Shown here in pieces: positions 37,912-45,347 of a stretch of DNA of 64,000 bases. The notes beneath the pieces were generated by a model that searched no databases, had not been told where the DNA came from, and saw nothing but the letters and a program-made list of their open reading frames with translations. Source of the DNA: Lutibacter sp. A64. Lineage in GTDB: Bacteria; Bacteroidota; Bacteroidia; Flavobacteriales; Flavobacteriaceae. The translations under genes and the position numbers were made by a program. Where the stretch lies: positions 1,025,001 to 1,089,000 of the forward strand of contig NZ_CP092487.1 in the NCBI RefSeq assembly GCF_022429565.1. Direction: 5' to 3'. Position 1 is the first letter of the stretch; each line of letters starts with the position of its first letter.

Positions 37912-40689
37912 TTATTTAACGAGTAATTTATGTGAAGGTTTAAACTTAGTTAAATTAATTCCAGCAACTGCAGCTTCATATTCTTCTAAATTAGGAGTTC
38001 TTCCTAAAATTGTTGAAATTACTACTACAGGTGTTGATGAAAGTAAAGACTCTCCTTTTTTCTCACCAGAATCTTTAACAACTCTTCCTTGGAAAAGACG
38101 TGTTGAAGTAGCCATAACAGTATCACCAGGCTCCGCTTTTTCTTGGTTACCCATACATAAGTTACAACCTGGACGTTCTAGGTATAACATATTCTCATAC
38201 TTTGTACGAGCTGAAGCTTTTGGATCACTATCATCAAACTCAAATCCAGAATATTTCTGTAAAACTTCCCAATCTCCTTCGGCTTTTAATTCATCTACAA
38301 TATTATATGTAGGAGGCGCAACCACTAAAGGAGCTTTAAATTCAACTTTTCCTTGTTGCTCTTCAACATTCTTTAACATTTGAGCTAGTATTTTCATATC
38401 TCCTTTATGAACCATACAAGAACCTATAAATCCTAAATCCACTGTTTTAGTACCTTTATAATAAGATAGAGGTCTAATAGTATCGTGTGTGTATCTTTTA
38501 GATTCATCTTCATTATACACATCTGGATCCGCAATCATTGGTTCAATAATCTTATCAAGATCAACTACAACTTCTGCTGCATATTTAGCATTTGCATCTG
38601 GAGTTAATGCAGGTTTTTCACCCGATTTAATCTCTGCAATTCTTTTTTCTGCAATAGCAATTAATCCTTTCAGAACTTCTAATTTATTATCCATTCCTTT
38701 ATCAATCATAATCTGTATTCTGCTTTTAGCAATCTCTAACGATTCAATTAACGTATCATCTTCAGAAATACAAATAGAGGCTTTTGCTTTCATTTCAGCA
38801 GTCCAATCTGTAAATGTAAATGCTTGATCTGCGGTAAGTGTTCCAATATGAACCTCAATAACTCTACCTTGGAAAACATTATCACCTCCAAATTGAGATA
38901 ACATTTGTTGTTGTGTTGCATGAACAACATCACGGAAGTCCATATAACTTTTCATTTCACCTTTAAAGGTAACTTTTACCGATTGAGGGATTGGCATTGA
39001 TGCTTCACCAGTTGCAAGTGCTAAGGCTACTGTTCCTGAATCTGCTCCAAAAGCAACACCTTTAGACATTCTTGTATGCGAATCTCCACCAATTATAATT
39101 GCCCAATCATCTACTGTAATATCGTTTAAAACCTTATGAATAACATCTGTCATAGGTTTATATTTATTTTCAGGATCTCTAGCTGTAATTAAACCAAAAT
39201 CGTTCATAAATTTCATCAACCTTGGAATATTTGCTTTGGATTTATTATCCCAAACAGATGCTGTATGGCAACCAGATTGGTATGCTCCATCAACAATTGG
39301 AGAGATAATAGTTGCAGCCATCATTTCTAACTCTTGTGAAGTCATTAAACCTGTAGTATCTTGAGAACCTACAATATTAACTTCAACACGGACATCAGAA
39401 CCTGCATGTAATACTTTTCCTGGAGTTGTACCAACGGCATTTTTATTAAATATTTTTTCTACCGCAGTTAAACCTTGACCTTCAATAGAAATTTCTTTTG
39501 AAGTAGCATATACTGGAATAACATCAATTCCTAATACTTTAGAAGCAAATGTTTGTAATTTCTTTCCAAATACAACTGCATAAGAACCACCTGCTTTTAT
39601 AAATTCTACTTTTTGTGGAGTTAATGAATCAGAAATATCCATTAATTCTTTATCTCCATTATATAATTTTTTTTCTTTAGTATTAACGGTAAGTACAGTT
39701 CCTGTTGCAACAGAATAAACTTCTTCTAATATTGGTTCTCCTACTTCATCTCTTAAAGTATTTCCTTCAGCATCTTTTACTTTTACCCAATTTTTTAAAT
39801 CAATACCAATACCACCAGTTACACCAACTGTTGTTAAAAATATTGGAGAAATTCCATTTGTACCTGCAATAATTGGAGCAATATTAATAAATGGTACATA
39901 CGGACTCGCTTTAATACCTGTCCACAGTGCTACATTATTTACACCGGACATTCTAGAAGAACCAACTCCCATTGTACCTTTTTCAGCAATAAGCATTACG
40001 CGTTTATCTGGATGTTGTTTTTGCAATTCCAATAATTCGTTTTGCTTTTCTTTATTATGTTCAAATATACATTGCCCATGTAATTCTCTATCTGATCTAG
40101 AATGTGCATCACCACCAGGTGATAATAAATCTGTAGAAATATCTCCTACTCCAGCAATAAATGTAACCACATCTATTTTTTCAGGAATGTCTGGAAGTTT
40201 TGTAAAAAATTCTGCTTTAGCATAACTTTCTATAATTTCTTTAGCTATTTCATTACCATTATTAAATGCTTTTTCTAATCTATCTGTATCTACCTCATAA
40301 AGAAAAACTTGTGTTTTTAAAACATCTGCAGCTTGCTTTGCTAAAGAAAGATCTTCACCTAAGGCTATATCTAATAAGACTTCAATAGATGGACCACCTT
40401 TCATATGAGATAATTGTTCAAAAGCAAAATCAGGTGTAATTTCTTCAACTACAGCCTCTTCTAATATAATTTCTTTTAAAAATATAGCTTTTACACTTGC
40501 AGCACTTGTTGTTCCTGGTAACACGTTATAGATAAAAAAGTTAAGAGAATCTTCCCTATATTTATTATCTACATCTTTTATTTGTTCAATAATTTCGCTT
40601 AATAACTCAGCTCCATCAATAGGCTGTGGATGCAGTCCTTGCTCCTTTCTTGCTTCAATCTGCTCAATGTAATCTTTATAAGTGTTCAT
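37912..40689 (-). CDS. acnB: Bifunctional aconitate hydratase 2 / 2-methylisocitrate dehydratase
   Basis: 925 residues of the AcnB branch: HEAT-like N-terminal domain (about 1-160), swivel domain (about 170-370, where AcnA has it at the C-terminus), then the catalytic three-domain core. Cluster ligands in FIGSCMVHKGD and RPGCNLCMGNQ; GGDSHTRMSKGVAFGADSG is also visible. It works in the TCA and possibly the methylcitrate cycle, though no prp genes are adjacent. Having both AcnA and AcnB side by side suggests conditional use. Confidence 0.95.
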   Translation of the reverse strand: MNTYKDYIEQIEARKEQGLHPQPIDGAELLSEIIEQIKDVDNKYREDSLNFFIYNVLPGTTSAASVKAIFLKEIILEEAVVEEITPDFAFEQLSHMKGGPSIEVLLDIALGEDLSLAKQAADVLKTQVFLYEVDTDRLEKAFNNGNEIAKEIIESYAKAEFFTKLPDIPEKIDVVTFIAGVGDISTDLLSPGGDAHSRSDRELHGQCIFEHNKEKQNELLELQKQHPDKRVMLIAEKGTMGVGSSRMSGVNNVALWTGIKASPYVPFINIAPIIAGTNGISPIFLTTVGVTGGIGIDLKNWVKVKDAEGNTLRDEVGEPILEEVYSVATGTVLTVNTKEKKLYNGDKELMDISDSLTPQKVEFIKAGGSYAVVFGKKLQTFASKVLGIDVIPVYATSKEISIEGQGLTAVEKIFNKNAVGTTPGKVLHAGSDVRVEVNIVGSQDTTGLMTSQELEMMAATIISPIVDGAYQSGCHTASVWDNKSKANIPRLMKFMNDFGLITARDPENKYKPMTDVIHKVLNDITVDDWAIIIGGDSHTRMSKGVAFGADSGTVALALATGEASMPIPQSVKVTFKGEMKSYMDFRDVVHATQQQMLSQFGGDNVFQGRVIEVHIGTLTADQAFTFTDWTAEMKAKASICISEDDTLIESLEIAKSRIQIMIDKGMDNKLEVLKGLIAIAEKRIAEIKSGEKPALTPDANAKYAAEVVVDLDKIIEPMIADPDVYNEDESKRYTHDTIRPLSYYKGTKTVDLGFIGSCMVHKGDMKILAQMLKNVEEQQGKVEFKAPLVVAPPTYNIVDELKAEGDWEVLQKYSGFEFDDSDPKASARTKYENMLYLERPGCNLCMGNQEKAEPGDTVMATSTRLFQGRVVKDSGEKKGESLLSSTPVVVISTILGRTPNLEEYEAAVAGINLTKFKPSHKLLVK

Positions 40690-40921
40690 AATATTTCTAT
40701 AAATTTGAATGTAATATTTTTGATTTTTTCAATATCAAAACAATATTTTATTAATTTTAGTTTATAATTTTTTAATCAGGCGAAGTTACAAAAAATGATT
40801 ATTTTAAAAACACGTTTGTAATATCTGCTATATTTTTACATATATGTATTATTAAATCGCTATTTATTTTAAATATAAAAATTAAGTCTCCGAAAACGTT
40901 ATAGCAATTAAGAATATAATA
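40690..40921. other. Gene-free spacer upstream of acnB
   Basis: 232 bases with no ORF. It holds CGAAAACGTTATAG (40891-40904), sharing GAAAACGTT with the glycogen-operon spacer at 35328-35336. No exact -7 element found. Confidence 0.3.
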
Positions 40922-40924
40922 AAA

Positions 40925-41222
40925 AAAGTAGGTCTATAAGCCGGATTCTGTTCTTTAAAAAAGCTCTTATCATTTATCTAGACTATAAATTACTTTATAG
41001 TTCGAGCTGCCTACCCCTTGAAATAAAGCGAGTAACTTTAAAATTTCAATATACGTGGCATTTCACCGCATAGAGTTTACCTGGTTTCACTACAGCCGAA
41101 CTGTACTTGCTTTCTGTTGCACTTGTCCTCAACTTACGTTGGACGGATGTTATCCGCTATGCTACTCTATGGTGTCCGGACTTTCCTCTTTAATAAAATT
41201 AAAGCGATAAGACGACCTACTT
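40925..41222 (-). ncRNA. rnpB: RNase P RNA
   Basis: The minus strand carries the conserved core of bacterial class A RNase P RNA, the ribozyme that removes tRNA 5' leaders: GAGGAAAGTCCGGAC near the 5' end (41188-41174), GGTAAACTC in the middle, and ACAGAATCCGGCTTATAGACC near the 3' end (about 40951-40931). AGTAGGTC at the 5' end pairs with GACCTACT at the 3' end (helix P1). Ends are estimated to within about 5 bases. A -7-like TATTTTTG lies just upstream. Confidence 0.95.
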
Positions 41223-41228
41223 TTTTTG

Positions 41229-41236
41229 CAAAAATA
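41229..41236 (-). promoter_or_regulatory. Candidate -7 element of the rnpB promoter
   Basis: Reads TATTTTTG on the minus strand (TAnnTTTG) and ends about 7 bases before the predicted 5' end of RNase P RNA, the right spacing for a transcription start. The G+C hairpin at 41260-41280 lies just upstream. Confidence 0.55.
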
Positions 41237-41259
41237 CATTATAAATTGGTATAAAAAAA

Positions 41260-41280
41260 CCCACTCAAAGTTTGAGTGGG
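41260..41280 (-). terminator. Second hairpin between dnaJ and rnpB
   Basis: CCCACTCAAA/TTTGAGTGGG perfect 10-bp stem with one unpaired base, followed on the minus strand by seven T. It would stop read-through into rnpB. Confidence 0.7.
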
Positions 41281-41301
41281 AAAATTGCTATGAAAAAGAA
41301 A

Positions 41302-41333
41302 AAGTGTTATTAGGTATTTCACTAATAACACTT
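41302..41333 (-). terminator. Terminator after dnaJ
   Basis: AAGTGTTATTAG/CTAATAACACTT perfect 12-bp stem with an 8-base loop and a T-rich tail, about 48 bases behind the dnaJ stop. Confidence 0.8.
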
Positions 41334-41380
41334 CAAATATATTTAAATTTTGTTAGTAATAAAATTATTACTGCTTTTTT

Positions 41381-42517
41381 TTATGAAAACATATCTTTAA
41401 CCTTTTCAAAAAATGATTTATCGAATTTAGAAGGGTTTGGTGTAAAGTTTTCATCATCTTTCATTTTACTAAAAAATGCTTTTTGCTCTTTTGTAATATT
41501 TTGTGGAGTCCATACATTTACATGTACTAATAAATCTCCGTTTCCATAATGATCTATACTCGGTAATCCCTTACCTCTTAAACGCAATATTTTTCCAGAT
41601 TGAGTTCCTGGTTCAATTTTAATTTTTACTTTACCAGTAACAGTATCTATAAATTTATCTGCACCTAAAATAGCTTCAGAGAAATTAATATATAAATCGA
41701 AATGCAGATTGGTACCTTCACGTTTTAAGGTATCGTGTGTAATTTCTTCAATTACAACTATTAAATCTCCATCTATTGCATTATTTCCAGGAGCCGCATT
41801 TCCTTTTCCGTTCACTTTTAATTGAACACCTTCTGTTACACCTGCTGGAATTTTTATTGAAACGGTTTCTTCTTTTTGTTCTAAACCTTGAGCATCTGCA
41901 TTTTTAGGCCTTTTATCAAGTACTTCTCCTGCTCCTTGACAAGTTGGACAGGTAGAAGCTGATTGCATTCTTCCTAAAATAGTATTAGTAACTCGCATTA
42001 CTTGTCCAGAACCATTACAAGTTGTACAAGTTTTAAAAGTTACACCGGCTGCTTGTACTTTTCTTCTTACTTTTACTTTCTTTTCTATACCACTGGCTAT
42101 TTCTTCAAGAGTAAGTTTTACTCTAATTCTTAGGTTACTTCCTTTAACACGTGCTCTGCCTCTAGATCCACCGCCAAAGCCACCGCCGCCGAAACCACCA
42201 AAGCCACCGCCTCCAAAAATATCTCCGAACTGACTAAATATGTCATCCATATTCATTCCTCCGCCTCCAAAACCACCGGCACCGCCGCCGTTTTCAAAAG
42301 CTGCATGTCCATATTGATCGTAACGAGCTCTTTTATTTTCATCGCTTAAAACTTCATAAGCTTCTGCTGCTTTTTTAAAGTTTTCCTCAGCTTCTTTATC
42401 TCCTGGATTTTTATCTGGATGGTATTTAATTGCCATCTTTCTATATCCTTTCTTTATTTCTGCAGAGGTTGCATTTTTTGAAATGCCTAATATTTCGTAA
42501 TAATCTTGCTTTGCCAT
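41381..42517 (-). CDS. dnaJ: Chaperone DnaJ with reduced zinc domain
   Basis: 378-residue Hsp40 co-chaperone that delivers clients to DnaK and stimulates its ATPase. J domain 1-70 with HPD at 33-35; Gly/Phe linker about 75-122; a short zinc region with only two C-x-x-C-x-G-x-G motifs (C164/C167 and C190/C193) where the usual DnaJ has four; then the C-terminal peptide-binding domains ([29 protein letters not shown]). The pair forming zinc centre II is kept and that forming centre I is gone. It lies 65 bases behind grpE; dnaK is not in the window. Confidence 0.93.
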   Translation of the reverse strand: MAKQDYYEILGISKNATSAEIKKGYRKMAIKYHPDKNPGDKEAEENFKKAAEAYEVLSDENKRARYDQYGHAAFENGGGAGGFGGGGMNMDDIFSQFGDIFGGGGFGGFGGGGFGGGSRGRARVKGSNLRIRVKLTLEEIASGIEKKVKVRRKVQAAGVTFKTCTTCNGSGQVMRVTNTILGRMQSASTCPTCQGAGEVLDKRPKNADAQGLEQKEETVSIKIPAGVTEGVQLKVNGKGNAAPGNNAIDGDLIVVIEEITHDTLKREGTNLHFDLYINFSEAILGADKFIDTVTGKVKIKIEPGTQSGKILRLRGKGLPSIDHYGNGDLLVHVNVWTPQNITKEQKAFFSKMKDDENFTPNPSKFDKSFFEKVKDMFS

Positions 42518-42582
42518 ATTTTATTAAATCTCAGTTATCAGTTTCAGTTTTAATTTTTAAAGTTTACTGTTACTGTATACTT

Positions 42583-43128
42583 TTATTGCCCTATTACTAC
42601 TTTAGGGTATCTTATTATTTTATCTCCTAATTTATAGCCTTGCTCAACAACATCTATTACTTTTCCTTTTAAATCTTCAGAAGGTGCAGGTATTTGAGTA
42701 ATAGCTTCATGTAAATCAACATCAAAAATAGCTCCTTGTTCAACTTGAATATGGCTTAAACCTTTTTTAGTTAAAGTATCATAAAACTTATTTTTGATAA
42801 GTTCCATGCCTTTTAAAAGAGCTTTGTCTTTTGCTTTTTTTATTTCAGATAAACCTCTGTCAAAATCGTCTAAAATAGGCAGTAAAACTGTCATTAAATC
42901 TTCATTGGCAGTCTTAAATAATTCTATACGCTCTTTTGATGTACGTTTTTTATAATTTTCAAATTCTGCAAACAATCGTAAAAATTTATCTTTTTCTTCA
43001 GTAACTTCAAGTTTTAACTGCTCTTCAACACTTATTTCATTAGTATCTTGGGCTTCTTGAGTTTCTTGTTGAGTTTTCTCTTTATCTAGGATTTCTTTTT
43101 CTTCTTTTGAATCTTTCTTTGTGCTCAT
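42583..43128 (-). CDS. grpE: Nucleotide exchange factor GrpE
   Basis: 181 residues starting at ATG 43128 (MSTKKDSKEE); an upstream in-frame TTG at 43152 would add eight residues and is less likely. Highly charged N-terminal coiled coil (about 1-80), then the dimer and beta-wing parts (PILDDFDRGL; GMELIKNKFYDTLTKKGL; DVVEQGYKLGDKIIRYPKVVIGQ). GrpE opens the DnaK nucleotide cleft to release ADP. Forms an operon with dnaJ. Confidence 0.93.
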   Translation of the reverse strand: MSTKKDSKEEKEILDKEKTQQETQEAQDTNEISVEEQLKLEVTEEKDKFLRLFAEFENYKKRTSKERIELFKTANEDLMTVLLPILDDFDRGLSEIKKAKDKALLKGMELIKNKFYDTLTKKGLSHIQVEQGAIFDVDLHEAITQIPAPSEDLKGKVIDVVEQGYKLGDKIIRYPKVVIGQ

Positions 43129-43164
43129 AATTTCATCTAAAAAATTTATCAACTAAATTATAAG

Positions 43165-43172
43165 CAAAAGTA
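43165..43172 (-). promoter_or_regulatory. Candidate -7 element of the grpE-dnaJ promoter
   Basis: Reads TACTTTTG on the minus strand (TAnnTTTG), 37 bases before the grpE start. No -33 TTG is present; instead the direct repeat at 43191-43206 covers that region. Confidence 0.45.
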
Positions 43173-43190
43173 TTGCCAATTTATAAAATT

Positions 43191-43206
43191 ATGACATTAT
43201 GACATT
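43191..43206 (-). promoter_or_regulatory. Tandem direct repeat in front of grpE-dnaJ
   Basis: Two identical ATGACATT octamers back to back, followed by TGAC (43207-43210), i.e. TGTCAT repeats on the gene strand, located about 18-35 bases before the -7 element. This is where an activator or an alternative sigma factor would bind; heat-shock control is an inference from the genes. Confidence 0.4.
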
Positions 43207-43282
43207 TGACTGTATTTGTTATTGAAAAATTTAATAATTAAAAGATTTAAAAAATTGAAGGATTGAATTAAATTAAAAAAAA

Positions 43283-43311
43283 ACTCCGTAAAATATTAAA
43301 CTTTACGGAGT
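43283..43311 (-). terminator. Terminator after murA
   Basis: ACTCCGTAAA/TTTACGGAGT perfect 10-bp stem with a 9-base loop and T run on the minus strand, 23 bases behind murA. Confidence 0.85.
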
Positions 43312-43333
43312 GGTATTTTTAAATTTTAGCAAG

Positions 43334-44641
43334 TTATGCTACTCTAGTAATTTTGGCACCAATTGCACGCAAACGTTCATCTATATTTTGGTAACCTCTA
43401 TCTATTTGTTCAATATTATGTATGGTACTTGTTCCATTAGCAGATAATGCTGCAATTAATAACGAAATTCCGGCTCTAATATCTGGAGAAGTCATAACAG
43501 TTCCTTTTAAACTTGATTCATGATTCATACCAATTACGGTAGCTCTATGTGGATCGCATAAAATAACTTTTGCACCCATATCTATTAACTTATCTACAAA
43601 AAACAAGCGACTTTCAAACATTTTTTGATGAATTAAGACACTTCCCTTTGCTTGTGTAGCAATAACTAACACAATACTTAATAAATCTGGAGTAAATCCA
43701 GGCCAAGGAGCATCAGATATTGTTAAAATAGATCCATCTATAAAGTCTTGAATCTCGTAACTATTTTGTTCTGGAATAAAAATATCGTCTCCTTTTCTTT
43801 CTAAATTAATTCCTAATTTTTGAAAAACTCGTGGAATTAATCCTAAATCATCCCAGCTTACATTCTTAATTGTTATTGAAGATTTTGTCATAGCTGCCAT
43901 ACCAATCCAACTACCAATCTCAATCATATCTGGTAAAACTCTATGATTACAGCCATTTAAAGTTGTTACACCTTCAATAGTAAGTAAATTAGAACCAACT
44001 CCTGTAATTTTGGCTCCCATACTATTTAACATTTTACAAAGTTGCTGTAAATATGGTTCGCAAGCGGCGTTATAAATTGTAGTAATACCTCTAGCCATTA
44101 CTGCAGCCATTACAATATTTGCAGTTCCAGTAACTGAAGCTTCATCTAACAGCATATTTGCACCTATTAAAAATTTAGCTTCAACACCATAAAATTTTTC
44201 GTCTTTATTATATCTAAATTTGGCTCCTAATTTTATAAAACCGTCAAAATGAGTATCTAAACGTCTTCTTCCAATTTTATCTCCTCCTGGTCTAGGAATA
44301 TAACCTTTTCCAAAACGAGCTAATAATGGACCAACAATCATAATAGAACCTCTTAAAGAGCTACCATCTTGTTTAAATTTTTCTGATTCTAAATATTCTA
44401 AATTTAAATCATCTGCTTGAAAAGTATAGGTGTCACTTGCAATTTTTTCAATTTTCACACCCAATTCTCCAAGAATAAATATTAGTTTGTTAACATCTCT
44501 AATATCTGGAATATTACTAATTGTAACTTTTTCTTTAGTTAATAAAACAGCACAAATTACTTGTAATGCTTCATTTTTTGCTCCTTGAGGTGTAATTTCT
44601 CCGCTTAACTTATTTCCTCCTTCAATTACAAATGTTGCCAT
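43334..44641 (-). CDS. murA: UDP-N-acetylglucosamine 1-carboxyvinyltransferase, Cys-to-Asp variant
   Basis: 435 residues; transfers enolpyruvate from PEP to UDP-GlcNAc, the first step of peptidoglycan synthesis. The two inside-out barrel halves and GAKNEAL (catalytic Lys22) are intact. The active-site loop reads PRPGGDKIGRRRLDTH, so Asp121 replaces the cysteine (Cys115 in E. coli) that fosfomycin attacks. The same change makes MurA fosfomycin-insensitive in mycobacteria and chlamydia. It lies 11 bases behind the DUF4290 gene. Confidence 0.95.
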   Translation of the reverse strand: MATFVIEGGNKLSGEITPQGAKNEALQVICAVLLTKEKVTISNIPDIRDVNKLIFILGELGVKIEKIASDTYTFQADDLNLEYLESEKFKQDGSSLRGSIMIVGPLLARFGKGYIPRPGGDKIGRRRLDTHFDGFIKLGAKFRYNKDEKFYGVEAKFLIGANMLLDEASVTGTANIVMAAVMARGITTIYNAACEPYLQQLCKMLNSMGAKITGVGSNLLTIEGVTTLNGCNHRVLPDMIEIGSWIGMAAMTKSSITIKNVSWDDLGLIPRVFQKLGINLERKGDDIFIPEQNSYEIQDFIDGSILTISDAPWPGFTPDLLSIVLVIATQAKGSVLIHQKMFESRLFFVDKLIDMGAKVILCDPHRATVIGMNHESSLKGTVMTSPDIRAGISLLIAALSANGTSTIHNIEQIDRGYQNIDERLRAIGAKITRVA

Positions 44642-44652
44642 TTTTTACGTGA

Positions 44653-45285
44653 TTATTTATATTTGTAAGATTTTTTTCTAGAATCAGATTGTCTATTTTT
44701 AGCTGATGGTTTTCTTTTTCGCATCAAATCTTTAACTTCAGACAATTTCTCATCACTTTCGGTAAGGTCTATTTTATCATGCGATAATTCTTTTAAATGC
44801 TTAAATATGACTTTATCTTCAACGGTATCTTTGTTCCAATTTAAGTAGCATTTTTTCATATGATTGGCTATTGCAAAATATAATGCTTCTCTAACTTCAT
44901 CTTCTTCCCAAGTTAATGCTACATCTATCATAATTTGGATATTATTTCCATAAAATCTGTATTTAGATGCCGCTTTTGGATAGGCTAAAGGTTCTGGTTT
45001 TGCTTGTAATTCCTCTTTTAAAGGTTTATCGTAAGGGGAATCTACTTCTAATTTAAAATCTGACATTATAAATAGTTGATCCCAAAGTTTGTGTTTAAAA
45101 TCTGGTACATCACGTAAATGAGGCTGTAAATTCCCCATAACATCAACTATAGCTTTTGCCATTTTATTACGCTCATCAACATCTTCTAAAGCTACACAAT
45201 TGTCTACCAATTTTTGAATATGTCTTCCATACTCAGGTATAATTAAATGAGGTCTTTCCCCATTGTATTCTAAATCAAATTCCAT
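44653..45285 (-). CDS. DUF4290 family protein
   Basis: 210 residues with no membrane segment or signal. The N-terminal two thirds (FDLEYNGERPHLIIPEYGRH, MGNLQPHLRDVPDFKHKLWDQL) match the DUF4290 family that is confined to Bacteroidota, and the last 20 residues are a basic tail rich in Lys/Arg/Ser. It directly precedes murA (11-base gap), an order that is usual in this phylum, hinting at an envelope-related role. Function unknown. Confidence 0.8.
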   Translation of the reverse strand: MEFDLEYNGERPHLIIPEYGRHIQKLVDNCVALEDVDERNKMAKAIVDVMGNLQPHLRDVPDFKHKLWDQLFIMSDFKLEVDSPYDKPLKEELQAKPEPLAYPKAASKYRFYGNNIQIMIDVALTWEEDEVREALYFAIANHMKKCYLNWNKDTVEDKVIFKHLKELSHDKIDLTESDEKLSEVKDLMRKRKPSAKNRQSDSRKKSYKYK

Positions 45286-45347
45286 CTATCTTTTCTCTTT
45301 TTATTTTATGCAAATTACACTATTAATATTGATTTTACAATGTTATT

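Noticed and set aside
40921-41222. tRNA or tmRNA at the dnaJ-acnB gap
   Set aside because: The conserved cores are those of RNase P RNA; no cloverleaf or ANDENY-type tag reading frame.
42150-42300. Gly-rich repeat block as a tandem DNA repeat
   Set aside because: It is the Gly/Phe linker of DnaJ, normal for the family.
43129-43152. TTG start adding eight residues to GrpE
   Set aside because: The ATG at 43128 gives the typical acidic/basic start, and the TTG lies close to the predicted transcription start.
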